Assembly (NCBI GenBank): GCA_002329675.1
Contig: DCUA01000190.1
Location: forward strand, 233 to 17,662
Direction: 5' to 3'
Source of the DNA: Firmicutes bacterium UBA1426
GTDB taxonomy: Bacteria; Bacillota; Clostridia; Peptostreptococcales; Anaerovoracaceae
DNA: 17,430 bases
Shown in pieces: positions 6,811-14,512 of this stretch. The notes beneath the pieces were generated by a model. That model was not told the origin of the DNA and did not search any database. It saw nothing but the letters and a program-made list of their open reading frames with translations. The position numbers were made by a program, and so were the translations under genes. How positions within the stretch are numbered: position 1 is the first letter of the stretch; each line of letters begins with the position of its first letter.

Positions 6811-8007
6811 TCAATCAAAGAACTCAGCGGTCTTACGGAGAATCTCAGCCTGGGCTGCAGAATCCGCTTCATCCCAGTAGTTCGTCTTGAACTGAAGGAG
6901 GGTGGGCTGGATAGCCTCAGCAACCGGGCAAAGACCCTTTCCATACTTATACTCGCCATAACGCGCAATCATCTTCTCACGGCCGAGGAATGCCTGATTA
7001 CGGTACATCGGCTCAAGATGGCCAAGCACCCACGCTCCATAAATACCGTGTCCACCAAGCTCCATGAACTTCTTGCGGAAGTCCTGCCATGCTACTTTGT
7101 TAGTATCCAGCTTCAATACAAAAGCCCAATAAGAGTTAACATATCCTTCCGGAGTTGCCTGGGGTACAAGCCAATTGAAGGGAGCTGCTGCATCAAGGAA
7201 ATGCTTTGCAGCAATCTCGCGCATCTCCACCAGTTCATCCAAACGCTCAAGTTGAGCAAGGGCTACCGCACCGCACAGATCTGAGGGCCGATAGTTCCAG
7301 CCCATGACTACATGGCGCTCAAAGGTCGGGCTCTGAATATCATCCTTGGTGATGCGTCCCTTTTCGAGGCCAATGCTTCCATATCCGAGACCAGAGTAAC
7401 GGCGAAGCTTCAGTGCGAGGTCAGGATCATTCGTGGTAACCATACCGCCTTCTCCGGCAGTCATGTGCTTGGATGCCTGGAAGCTGAAGGAAGACATATG
7501 GGCAGTAGAGCCCACAACACGGCCTTTATAGTAGCCAAGGAAGCACTCCGCATCATCTTCAATAACGGTAATACCGTGTTCATTTGCAATCTCCATGATT
7601 GCATCGATATCAGGGGAAAGGCCGTAAACCGAAACCGGAATGATAGCCTTTGTACGGGGAGTAATCTTCTTCTTGATATCCTCAACAGAAATGGTCAGCG
7701 TTTCTGGATCAATATCAGCAAACACGGGGATTGCGTTAGCCTGCAAGACACACATATTCGTGCTGCTCATGGTGAGTGCAGGAACAATAACCTCATCGCC
7801 TTCTCCAACCCCAGCCGCTTCCAATGCACAGTGCAGTGTTACCGTACCATTCACCATGGCAATAGCATATTTGGAGTCAAACTTCTCAGCAAACTCCTTC
7901 TCCAAGCGGGTAACAAAACTGTAGTTCTTGGCACTTGCGAAACCGCCATCAAGTACCTCGTTTACATACTTGCGTTCAAGATCAGAAATTCGTTCGATCT
8001 TCTTCAT
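6811..8007 (-). CDS. DegT/DnrJ/EryC1/StrS sugar aminotransferase
   Basis: This PLP-dependent sugar aminotransferase would add an amino group to a keto-sugar nucleotide. The start is the ATG at 8007, giving 398 residues: AAAGGAG lies about ten bases upstream and the protein then opens with MKKIERISDLE. The longer frame to 8097 overlaps a likely promoter and gives a leader unlike the family. VIEDDAECFLGYYKG (148-162) contains the PLP-binding Asp and resembles the EDCAEA form of perosamine-synthase-like members. FSFQASKHMTAGEGG (174-188) contains the Schiff-base Lys180. NYRPSD followed by LAQLERLDE is also typical. It is the first gene of the nonulosonate block, in the position of PseC or LegC. 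Family is certain. The substrate is inferred, since no 4,6-dehydratase that would supply the keto-sugar is visible. Confidence 0.9.
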   Translation of the reverse strand: MKKIERISDLERKYVNEVLDGGFASAKNYSFVTRLEKEFAEKFDSKYAIAMVNGTVTLHCALEAAGVGEGDEVIVPALTMSSTNMCVLQANAIPVFADIDPETLTISVEDIKKKITPRTKAIIPVSVYGLSPDIDAIMEIANEHGITVIEDDAECFLGYYKGRVVGSTAHMSSFSFQASKHMTAGEGGMVTTNDPDLALKLRRYSGLGYGSIGLEKGRITKDDIQSPTFERHVVMGWNYRPSDLCGAVALAQLERLDELVEMREIAAKHFLDAAAPFNWLVPQATPEGYVNSYWAFVLKLDTNKVAWQDFRKKFMELGGHGIYGAWVLGHLEPMYRNQAFLGREKMIARYGEYKYGKGLCPVAEAIQPTLLQFKTNYWDEADSAAQAEILRKTAEFFD

Positions 8008-8068
8008 TGTTGTTAATCTCCTTTGTTTTTCTTTTTTTTGTGCCAGAAATTGCATAATGAATTCCGAA

Positions 8069-8097
8069 ATCTTAAGGTGGATGAATAAACAGGTCAA
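8069..8097 (-). promoter_or_regulatory. Candidate sigma-A promoter for the nonulosonate block
   Basis: In the 113-base gap after the Wzy-like gene the minus strand reads TTGACC (8097-8092, 5/6 match to the -35 consensus), then exactly 17 bases, then TAAGAT (8074-8069, 4/6 match to the -10). Transcription would begin near 8062 and leave a leader of roughly 55 bases before the aminotransferase ATG. This is the largest gene-free gap in the window apart from the terminator gap, which fits an internal promoter. It is a consensus match only. Confidence 0.5.
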
Positions 8098-8120
8098 TGT
8101 TGAAATTCATATTGTCCTCT

Positions 8121-9311
8121 CTATCTGCTCGTATTATGCCTAAACAGTGCAAACGGATGAGCTTCCACTGTTTCATAAGCGGATTCGTGGGCATCGTACA
8201 AAATCAAAGCCAACATGAGCAGGCATTCAGTTTGCAGATATGAATGCATGACCATGCTGATAATGAATACCGGAAGTAACACTCTGTTTTTATCTGTAAT
8301 AGCTGATCGACCTATGAACTGTGCTATATAGCGGAAATAAATAAGCGTGAAGATAAACCCACATCTTTGATAGAGGTCTAGGATTGAATGATGTGCCTGG
8401 ACAATTCTGGTTCCCATATAGTAAAGAAATCCACTGCCGACGCCAAGTCGCATCGCATCATAAATGTCTCTATCATACCCATAGAAAATCAGTTCCGGTG
8501 TGCTTTTGAACTGTTGCCATACGTAGATATTTGAAATAACCCGAATATTATTTGACGTGTCAAATATACTTGTATGATATCCCCCTATTCCAATAATTGC
8601 CGTAAGGGCAATCCAACCGTATGAAATTAAAATAATTCCTACTGTAGATATAATGAAAAACGTTCCAGGATGCTCCACTATCCAAAAATTCTGATTTCTT
8701 CCTTTCATCCACTCGTAAAGCACAACAATGCCAAAGATGACAATCAATAGTAAAGCGGAACGATTCATCACTGATTCCGCACCATTACCAAATGCCGTCA
8801 ATATGCTGCAAACAACATATATCAGTGCAATTCCGTACCTTTTTCTTCTCCATTCAATACATATTAACAGGAAGATAATGAACGATGTTGATCCCTTTTG
8901 CCCCAACGAAATCAAGCCAAATGATTCGTTATTAATTCCGACTGAGCCGAACATTAAATAGTATACCGATTGAACTACAATGCTTATAAATGCAATATTT
9001 CTAAAAGGTTTGGACACACCTTGGAAGTCATATGCCACGAAATAAATAAAGCAACAGAGGGCTGTGGCAAAGACCTCGCTTGTATAAATAACAGAATACT
9101 TTGATATAAATACAATTATTATATATACAATAACAAGCAAAGCGAACGCATTAAGTAACTTCCCTTTTTCAATTTTTACCGACCTATTTCCCACACCTAC
9201 GAGGAAGAAAACTACACTAACCCCTGCAAATACAATGGACAGAGTGTTTCCATAAGTCGAGGGTACAAGAAACAATCGTAGTAATATATAAATTTCAAAA
9301 ATAGCACTCAT
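8121..9311 (-). CDS. wzy: Wzy-like O-antigen/capsule repeat polymerase
   Basis: This 396-residue integral membrane protein has about ten hydrophobic segments spread through the chain. A larger polar loop at about 243-315 holds RVISNIYVWQQF (257-268) and AHHSILDLYQRCG (306-318). The HxSxLxxxxxxG pattern in a big extracytoplasmic loop is the hallmark of the O-antigen ligase/polymerase (Wzy_C) superfamily. It would polymerise flipped lipid-linked repeat units outside the membrane. The gene starts 22 bases after the Wzx stop, with AAGGA about a dozen bases before the ATG, and is AT-rich. Polymerase versus ligase cannot be settled from sequence; adjacency to Wzx and a Gram-positive-looking context favour polymerase. 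Confidence 0.8.
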   Translation of the reverse strand: MSAIFEIYILLRLFLVPSTYGNTLSIVFAGVSVVFFLVGVGNRSVKIEKGKLLNAFALLVIVYIIIVFISKYSVIYTSEVFATALCCFIYFVAYDFQGVSKPFRNIAFISIVVQSVYYLMFGSVGINNESFGLISLGQKGSTSFIIFLLICIEWRRKRYGIALIYVVCSILTAFGNGAESVMNRSALLLIVIFGIVVLYEWMKGRNQNFWIVEHPGTFFIISTVGIILISYGWIALTAIIGIGGYHTSIFDTSNNIRVISNIYVWQQFKSTPELIFYGYDRDIYDAMRLGVGSGFLYYMGTRIVQAHHSILDLYQRCGFIFTLIYFRYIAQFIGRSAITDKNRVLLPVFIISMVMHSYLQTECLLMLALILYDAHESAYETVEAHPFALFRHNTSR

Positions 9312-9333
9312 GCGTTATTACGTCCTTTTAGAA

Positions 9334-10734
9334 TTAAAATAAACCACGTTTTTTCTTTAACCTTAAAAGAAGCACAATTCCTATGAAAGCAGCTAGAATC
9401 CACCTTATCAGCCACTGATTCATAAACACGTAAAAATAAATATAAACTGCCACCACAGAAGCAAGGCACTGCAAGTTCATTCGTATGCTTATTGCATATG
9501 TGTCAGCGTACTTAAACCTAGCGATAAAATCATGGAACAGGAACAATACCAGATATGAAGTCGCTGTGGCTATGCTTGCACCAACCATACCCCATTTCGG
9601 GATCATCATGCTGTTTAAAATAATATTTATAATAGAGGCAGACACTGTTCCTACCGCCACATAAATCGTGTTCGAATGATAAAGCTCGTGATTTACCGGA
9701 AAAAAATACAAATACTGCATATAACAGCCGAACACGAGAATAGGAAGAACGTTCATTGCCGGGCTGTAATCCTTCGGTGCATACCAACCGAAAAATTCTT
9801 TGGAAACAAGCAGGAAACCCATGCAAATGCATGTCATATTGAACATGCTGCTTTTCGCCCTATCCTTTATGCGTTCATAGTTTGCCTTACTCACATCCTC
9901 GTAGTAAAACGGTACCCATGATTTGTTTATTGCCTGATAGATAATTGATGTAACATGGGTAAACGTGACGCCAAGACTGTATATTCCAGCCTCTGAGAAG
10001 CCAATAGACTTTTGAAGCATCACCTTATCCGCTTGGCTAAGGACAATGTTGGATAAATCCTGAAAAATAACCGGGATTCCAAATAAAAGTGCATATTTCC
10101 AGTGATCGGCATTAAATACCGGTTTACTTCTTCCAAATACTATAGCAGCGCAAATTATGCCGATAATCACATTTGGAATAACTAAGCCGATAATGCGTCC
10201 AGCATAGTGTCCACCCATAACCTTTATCAATACGATTGACAAGATTGTGGTTGAGAAAATCACTGCAAAAGAAAGCAGAAGGTTTCTTTGGGCTCTTTTC
10301 TCGTTAATCTGGACTGACGTCATAAAAGTTATTACGTATGAAGCCATTCCCTGAACTGCCAAACAAATAATAAAAACAGGCTCAATTTCAATTAGGCTGC
10401 CAATATAGTTGCGTAGGAGAATCGCTATTGCTGCAAATGCTGCCGAAACAGTGAGTCCTAAAAGCAAAATATTTGAGCAGTATTCATTGAACTCATCTGC
10501 GTACTTCACCTTTGCGGTGTTAATGGATGCTCCAACTTTCAATGCGCAGATAATTGCAAACATATTTACATATGTCACATATATGGAACAGACGCCATAT
10601 CCTTCAGTGCCAACCAGCTTGGAGATAACTGGTGTTGCAAAGAAAGAAAAGCTATTGACTAAAACCAGTGCCAAGAAATTAATTGATGTTTGACTGTTTA
10701 TCCCACTTAGGTTCTTAAACTTTTTAATATTCAT
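9334..10734 (-). CDS. wzx: Wzx-like oligosaccharide flippase (MOP/PST family)
   Basis: This 466-residue protein is hydrophobic throughout, with an estimated 12-14 membrane segments. The N-terminal region carries NSFSFFATPVISKLVGTEGYG, of which the SKLVGTEGYG part is typical of polysaccharide-synthesis flippases of the MOP superfamily. A basic tail (RLKKKRG) ends the protein. It would move undecaprenyl-diphosphate-linked repeat units across the cytoplasmic membrane. The ATG lies three bases after the TAA of the propeller/GT-like gene, so the two are translationally linked, and the Wzy-like gene follows. Base composition is AT-rich, as is usual for flippase genes of capsule loci. Family call is firm; cargo is inferred from neighbours. 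Confidence 0.88.
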   Translation of the reverse strand: MNIKKFKNLSGINSQTSINFLALVLVNSFSFFATPVISKLVGTEGYGVCSIYVTYVNMFAIICALKVGASINTAKVKYADEFNEYCSNILLLGLTVSAAFAAIAILLRNYIGSLIEIEPVFIICLAVQGMASYVITFMTSVQINEKRAQRNLLLSFAVIFSTTILSIVLIKVMGGHYAGRIIGLVIPNVIIGIICAAIVFGRSKPVFNADHWKYALLFGIPVIFQDLSNIVLSQADKVMLQKSIGFSEAGIYSLGVTFTHVTSIIYQAINKSWVPFYYEDVSKANYERIKDRAKSSMFNMTCICMGFLLVSKEFFGWYAPKDYSPAMNVLPILVFGCYMQYLYFFPVNHELYHSNTIYVAVGTVSASIINIILNSMMIPKWGMVGASIATATSYLVLFLFHDFIARFKYADTYAISIRMNLQCLASVVAVYIYFYVFMNQWLIRWILAAFIGIVLLLRLKKKRGLF

Positions 10735-10737
10735 ACC

Positions 10738-13101
10738 TTACCGCTTATGCTCTAAAGACCTCAGCAGTGACATCATCTCATTGGGGGTTCTTACACAATC
10801 CAGCCCCCAATACTTATTCACTATCCGTCTCTGGTCGTCAGTTATTTCAGGAGAATATTTAATGAAGTAACTCTTTACTTCAGCTCTGTCCCTTTGTACT
10901 TTATCGTTTGATGCCTCTGGTACGGCTGCCATTTCAGCTTGGGTGTATGCGTTGTATTTAATCTCCTGATCAAAAATCAGATGTCCTTTTCCGAGATGCA
11001 CACAATAGCCAACATGTGTTCCTACAGCATTAGACGCTGTATAATCTGCTAAAGTGATGAATGTTTTCTGTCGATCGAGAAAATGCGGATCCATCCTGTA
11101 ACCATTTGTTACAACAATAAAGCCTTCATCTTCATATTCCTTTGCCCGTCCAATTTGTATATCCTTATAGAACAGGCTTACCATAACCGTTTTGAAACCG
11201 TTCTCTCTTGCAAATTCCTTTATCTCTGAAATTAAGCTTCCCGTATCAAATTCCGTTTCAACCCTGTCCACCGAGTGATCAGGGAAGAAAAGCAAAGTTC
11301 TACCAAGTTCCTTCTTCTTTGCCTCTATCTCTTCATCCGTCAGAAGCAAATGAGCATAGTGAATGTAAGGACCAATGGCGTGAACAGGGACATCTGCTTT
11401 ATCATCAAGGAATGCTTTTCTTTTGGCGCTAAAGGTAATCAAACCATTTAGACCGCTTTTAACCATTTCCTTCTCATCAATGTAATCCCCAAAGTATACT
11501 CCGTGCTCTGAACAAGCATTGATTGGTCTTGTATAACCAGAATACTCGCGGAGCTTTTGGCCGATACCGTAATAGCTATTGCCTCTATAATATTCTTTCG
11601 CTGCAAAAATAGACGGTCCATCAATAATGGCTTGATAATCAAAGATATCCGGAAGTTCCTTGACCTGTTTACCTGTTTTTGCCTTCAGGTTATAAGCCAC
11701 CATAGTTAACTGCTTCTGCATCTTTCCATCACGAACAACAAAATGCAGTGTTCCTTTTGCAGTTCTTCTTAGACCGCTCTTAATCTTGCTGACTGTAGAT
11801 GGATTATAGCTATTCAAACTTTCAGGTCTAATCTGTTCTCCGTTATCATCCCGTACAACAACTTTATAGAGTCCTCTATGCCCCTCGAAAACGGAGTCAA
11901 AGTACACGCTCTTCCCATCACGGCTCCAACGAGGATGTAAGTCACATCTCGTATCGTTATCGTACTTGAAAGGTGCGAAAACTTTAGCTACAGCAGCAAC
12001 TTCATTTCCTACCATCGTTCGAATGGTAGCAATCCTGCTGCGATTAGGATATGTATCCGTAACCACCACACTGCCATCCGGCGAGAAACTCGGATGACCA
12101 TCAGCGGACATTGTTGGCCACAGATGCTTATAGCTTGGAGACTTATCCTTCATCAGGTAGTAGCCCGCGCCCTGCCCCTTCTTATTCTCGAAGGCAATGA
12201 TCTCTTCATCGTTTTTCCAGTAGCAGTGAGAAACCATATCGTCATCCGACAGGTTGTACATGTCGCTGCCATCGGTATTCACAGTCACAAGCCTTGTGTA
12301 CTTCCTCTGGCCATCAAACCACCGATGCAGAACCATGAAGCGAGTGCCAGATGGATTGAACATGATATGGTTGACCTTATGTTCTGCATTCTTCATCTCC
12401 GGGCGAGGCTCGAAGGATGCAAACGCTGTATAGGGGAGCACAGGCGTAACTGTGTTTGTCTTGATATCCAGTTTCCAAATCGCCGTACCTTCCGGCACCT
12501 TCTGTTCGCTCGTCTCATCCGGCAGGTTTGAGTACCCATATCCCGGGCGGAGTCGGTGAAGTCTGCTAAAATCCAATGTCAGAGCAAAGCTACCATCAGA
12601 ACTTACGCTATACACGGGCATGGCAAGTACACGCTCCGCGCCGCTGAAGACATCCAGAACTACGGAAACATACTTGCCATCGCGAAAATCGTTATAGATA
12701 ATCTTATGATCATAGTCCGGCCCAAGCCACTGCATCATACAGCCCTGCTGGACATTCCAGGTATGGGTAACTGCAATCTGCTTTACCCGTTCCGGATCAG
12801 ACTCAGACTTAGATGTATCAATCAGCAAAATCTGAGCCGGGGACGCTGGTGCAACATCACTCCATGTATCCTGTGCCTTCAAACACAGAACATACCGCCC
12901 CGTAGCATCTTCGGGACTCTTATCGTAATAGCCAAAGAAGTATTCCGCAGTATCGTTGGGAGAGATACGTTCAATATCTCCTCGCGATTTGATTTTTGGC
13001 GAAAATGCATACATTATCCGTTGGTATATTCTTTTGACGGCTCTTTTCGCTGCTGGTGATCTGTGCGCCAAAAATACATTAATACTCTGCTCAATACTCA
13101 T
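10738..13101 (-). CDS. TolB-like beta-propeller protein with C-terminal GT-B-like domain (787 aa)
   Basis: I do not recognise a named family for the whole protein. Residues about 45-470 look like a six-bladed propeller of the TolB/oligogalacturonate-lyase kind. They include YFFGYYDKSP (54-63), VNHIMFNPSGTRF (243-255), and the PD40-type blades HPSFSPDGSVVVTDTYPN (336-353) and HPRWSRDGKSVYFDS (389-403). A linker leads to residues about 520-787, which show SEHGVYFGDY (531-540), GPYIHYAHLL (577-586), LLFFPDHSVD (603-612) and TASNAVGTHVGYCVHLGK (688-705). That pattern resembles GT-B capsule transferases, with an acceptor-side HG and a donor-side glycine-rich helix. There is no signal peptide or membrane segment, so it is likely cytoplasmic. 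A GAGG site lies nine bases before the ATG. It sits between a GT2 gene and Wzx, which suggests a transferase with a carbohydrate-sensing module. Function is inference. Confidence 0.7.
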   Translation of the reverse strand: MSIEQSINVFLAHRSPAAKRAVKRIYQRIMYAFSPKIKSRGDIERISPNDTAEYFFGYYDKSPEDATGRYVLCLKAQDTWSDVAPASPAQILLIDTSKSESDPERVKQIAVTHTWNVQQGCMMQWLGPDYDHKIIYNDFRDGKYVSVVLDVFSGAERVLAMPVYSVSSDGSFALTLDFSRLHRLRPGYGYSNLPDETSEQKVPEGTAIWKLDIKTNTVTPVLPYTAFASFEPRPEMKNAEHKVNHIMFNPSGTRFMVLHRWFDGQRKYTRLVTVNTDGSDMYNLSDDDMVSHCYWKNDEEIIAFENKKGQGAGYYLMKDKSPSYKHLWPTMSADGHPSFSPDGSVVVTDTYPNRSRIATIRTMVGNEVAAVAKVFAPFKYDNDTRCDLHPRWSRDGKSVYFDSVFEGHRGLYKVVVRDDNGEQIRPESLNSYNPSTVSKIKSGLRRTAKGTLHFVVRDGKMQKQLTMVAYNLKAKTGKQVKELPDIFDYQAIIDGPSIFAAKEYYRGNSYYGIGQKLREYSGYTRPINACSEHGVYFGDYIDEKEMVKSGLNGLITFSAKRKAFLDDKADVPVHAIGPYIHYAHLLLTDEEIEAKKKELGRTLLFFPDHSVDRVETEFDTGSLISEIKEFARENGFKTVMVSLFYKDIQIGRAKEYEDEGFIVVTNGYRMDPHFLDRQKTFITLADYTASNAVGTHVGYCVHLGKGHLIFDQEIKYNAYTQAEMAAVPEASNDKVQRDRAEVKSYFIKYSPEITDDQRRIVNKYWGLDCVRTPNEMMSLLRSLEHKR

Positions 13102-13122
13102 TTGCTTTTGCCTCGTTACTCT

Positions 13123-13947
13123 CTAGATTTTTTTTGCAATATGGTAGATTCTGTCGTATAAACTAGACGGTATTAATCTAGAACTATTTATAGTTATCCA
13201 TACATACAGATAATCAATTATCGAACACTGTTTCCTTTGTAAAATTCTTTTCTGTACCTCAATACGCATATCACAACTTTCTTTGTTTCTGTTGCGTTGC
13301 ATAAAAACATCGTCTTTTCTGGTATAGACAATAGGTTCATCAATATTTGAAACCTTGTATCCTTCATAGATTAGTTTAGAGACTAAGTCTAAATCCTGCC
13401 TTCTCCTCAATGAATCATCATATCCGCCACAAGAAACAATGATGCTTTTTCTATACATCATTGATGGATGAGAGAATGGATTACTTCTCCTAAGAATTCT
13501 TTTGATTTCATCTGTTGTTACTGCACGATGCATATATTCTTCGGATGCATCTGATGGTTCCTTAACAAAATGGCGTGAACACCCGCCAAGTAACACCAAC
13601 TCTGGATCTTCTTCAAAGAAGGATAATTGCTTTTCGCACCTCTGCGGTATAGAATAATCATCTGCATCCATCCTCGCAATTAAGTCATTTCTCGCTGCTT
13701 CTAATCCTTTATTAAGAGCAACCGCTAATCCTTGATTCTTAGCAAGAGGTACAATTGTAAATAGATCTGGGAACTTTTCTTTATATGACTCTACTAGGCA
13801 ACGAACTTCATCCGAAATCGGTCCATCCATAACTATTACTATCTCGTCGGGCGGTAATGATTGAGATAGCATACTATCAATACTTATGGATAGTTCTCCC
13901 CCAATTACGTTTTTATAAATGGAAGTGAGTACACTGTATTTTTCCAT
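13123..13947 (-). CDS. Family 2 glycosyltransferase (GT-A)
   Basis: This 274-residue GT2-type glycosyltransferase would add one sugar to the growing lipid-linked oligosaccharide at the inner membrane face. It opens directly into the nucleotide-binding fold (YSVLTSIYKN). The DxD metal site is MDADD (93-97) and the catalytic-base segment is RRQDLDL (182-188). FSHPSMMYRKS (158-168) is typical of the WaaB/WcaA-like GT2 branch. There are no membrane segments, although the basic, hydrophobic C-terminal third could associate with the membrane. The ribosome site GAGG lies seven bases before the ATG. The gene is clearly AT-richer than its neighbours: one sampled 60-base line (13201-13260) has 18 G/C. 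It is the only unambiguous glycosyltransferase here. Sugar donor and acceptor are unknown. Confidence 0.9.
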   Translation of the reverse strand: MEKYSVLTSIYKNVIGGELSISIDSMLSQSLPPDEIVIVMDGPISDEVRCLVESYKEKFPDLFTIVPLAKNQGLAVALNKGLEAARNDLIARMDADDYSIPQRCEKQLSFFEEDPELVLLGGCSRHFVKEPSDASEEYMHRAVTTDEIKRILRRSNPFSHPSMMYRKSIIVSCGGYDDSLRRRQDLDLVSKLIYEGYKVSNIDEPIVYTRKDDVFMQRNRNKESCDMRIEVQKRILQRKQCSIIDYLYVWITINSSRLIPSSLYDRIYHIAKKI

Positions 13948-13978
13948 TGAAATTCCTCTCTTAAAAGCTCAAAATTGA

Positions 13979-14488
13979 CTATATGTCATACCATCCGTAG
14001 ACAATCTCATAAATGCCATACTCTCCATGCTCGTCCTTAATCAATTTTTTTGTTTTTGTATTATGTACATGGAATACTAATTTAGCCCCAAGACGTTCTG
14101 CGACTTTAATACTAGGGGCGTTACTATTGCGTATACTAATGTATCCTTTATTCCAACCAGTCTCACAATGGTTTATCACTGCATCCACAAGCTTTGTAGC
14201 ATACCCTTTCCCTCGCTGCTTATCGTCGACATAGTAAGGTCCGATCACAATATCCTTTTCGTCCGCGAACCAGAACCTGGGATTTTTCCCACTAGTGATG
14301 GTGCAGTATCCGAGAAACTCATTCCCTTTCTTCAGATAATAAACAGAATATCCATAATGAAGATCAATTAGAAATCGGATACGACGGAGTATTGTCGTCG
14401 GTTCCATGTCTACATAGAATGGCTTTAATGCCGTAGGTTTATATTTTGCCACCTGCAAGTCATCAAATTCATAAACTGTTTCAAGCAT
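13979..14488 (-). CDS. GNAT-family N-acetyltransferase
   Basis: This 169-residue acetyltransferase carries the acetyl-CoA pyrophosphate-binding motif QRGKGYATKL (91-100), in the form Q-x-x-G-x-A/G, and the downstream NAPSIKVAERLGAKL segment (123-137) of the GNAT fold. It probably acylates an amino group on a sugar. In nonulosonate pathways a GNAT enzyme (PseH/LegH) acetylates the amine that the DegT aminotransferase makes, so this could be that enzyme despite lying about 6 kb upstream of the aminotransferase. Alternatively it re-acylates a sugar freed by the nearby deacetylase. An AGGAG site lies 11 bases before the ATG, in the short gap after the ATP-grasp gene. Family is firm; substrate is open. 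Confidence 0.88.
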   Translation of the reverse strand: MLETVYEFDDLQVAKYKPTALKPFYVDMEPTTILRRIRFLIDLHYGYSVYYLKKGNEFLGYCTITSGKNPRFWFADEKDIVIGPYYVDDKQRGKGYATKLVDAVINHCETGWNKGYISIRNSNAPSIKVAERLGAKLVFHVHNTKTKKLIKDEHGEYGIYEIVYGWYDI

Positions 14489-14512
14489 TATTGTTCATTC
14501 TCCTAACCGGTT

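Noticed and set aside
7312..8016. 234-codon open frame on the plus strand
   Set aside because: It is antisense to the DegT aminotransferase, with no domain signature and no supporting context. It is a shadow frame, as is the 185-codon plus-strand frame at 14978-15535 opposite the ATP-grasp gene.
8008..8097. 30-codon N-terminal extension of the DegT aminotransferase
   Set aside because: The extension overlaps the promoter-like sequence and does not resemble the family N-terminus, and a strong AAAGGAG site precedes the ATG at 8007.
8072..8110. 12-residue ORF (MNFNIDLFIHPP) just after the Wzy-like gene, with a GAGAGGA site before its ATG
   Set aside because: It overlaps the proposed promoter, is too short to judge and carries no run of regulatory codons that would indicate a leader peptide. 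The GAGAGGA match is likely chance.
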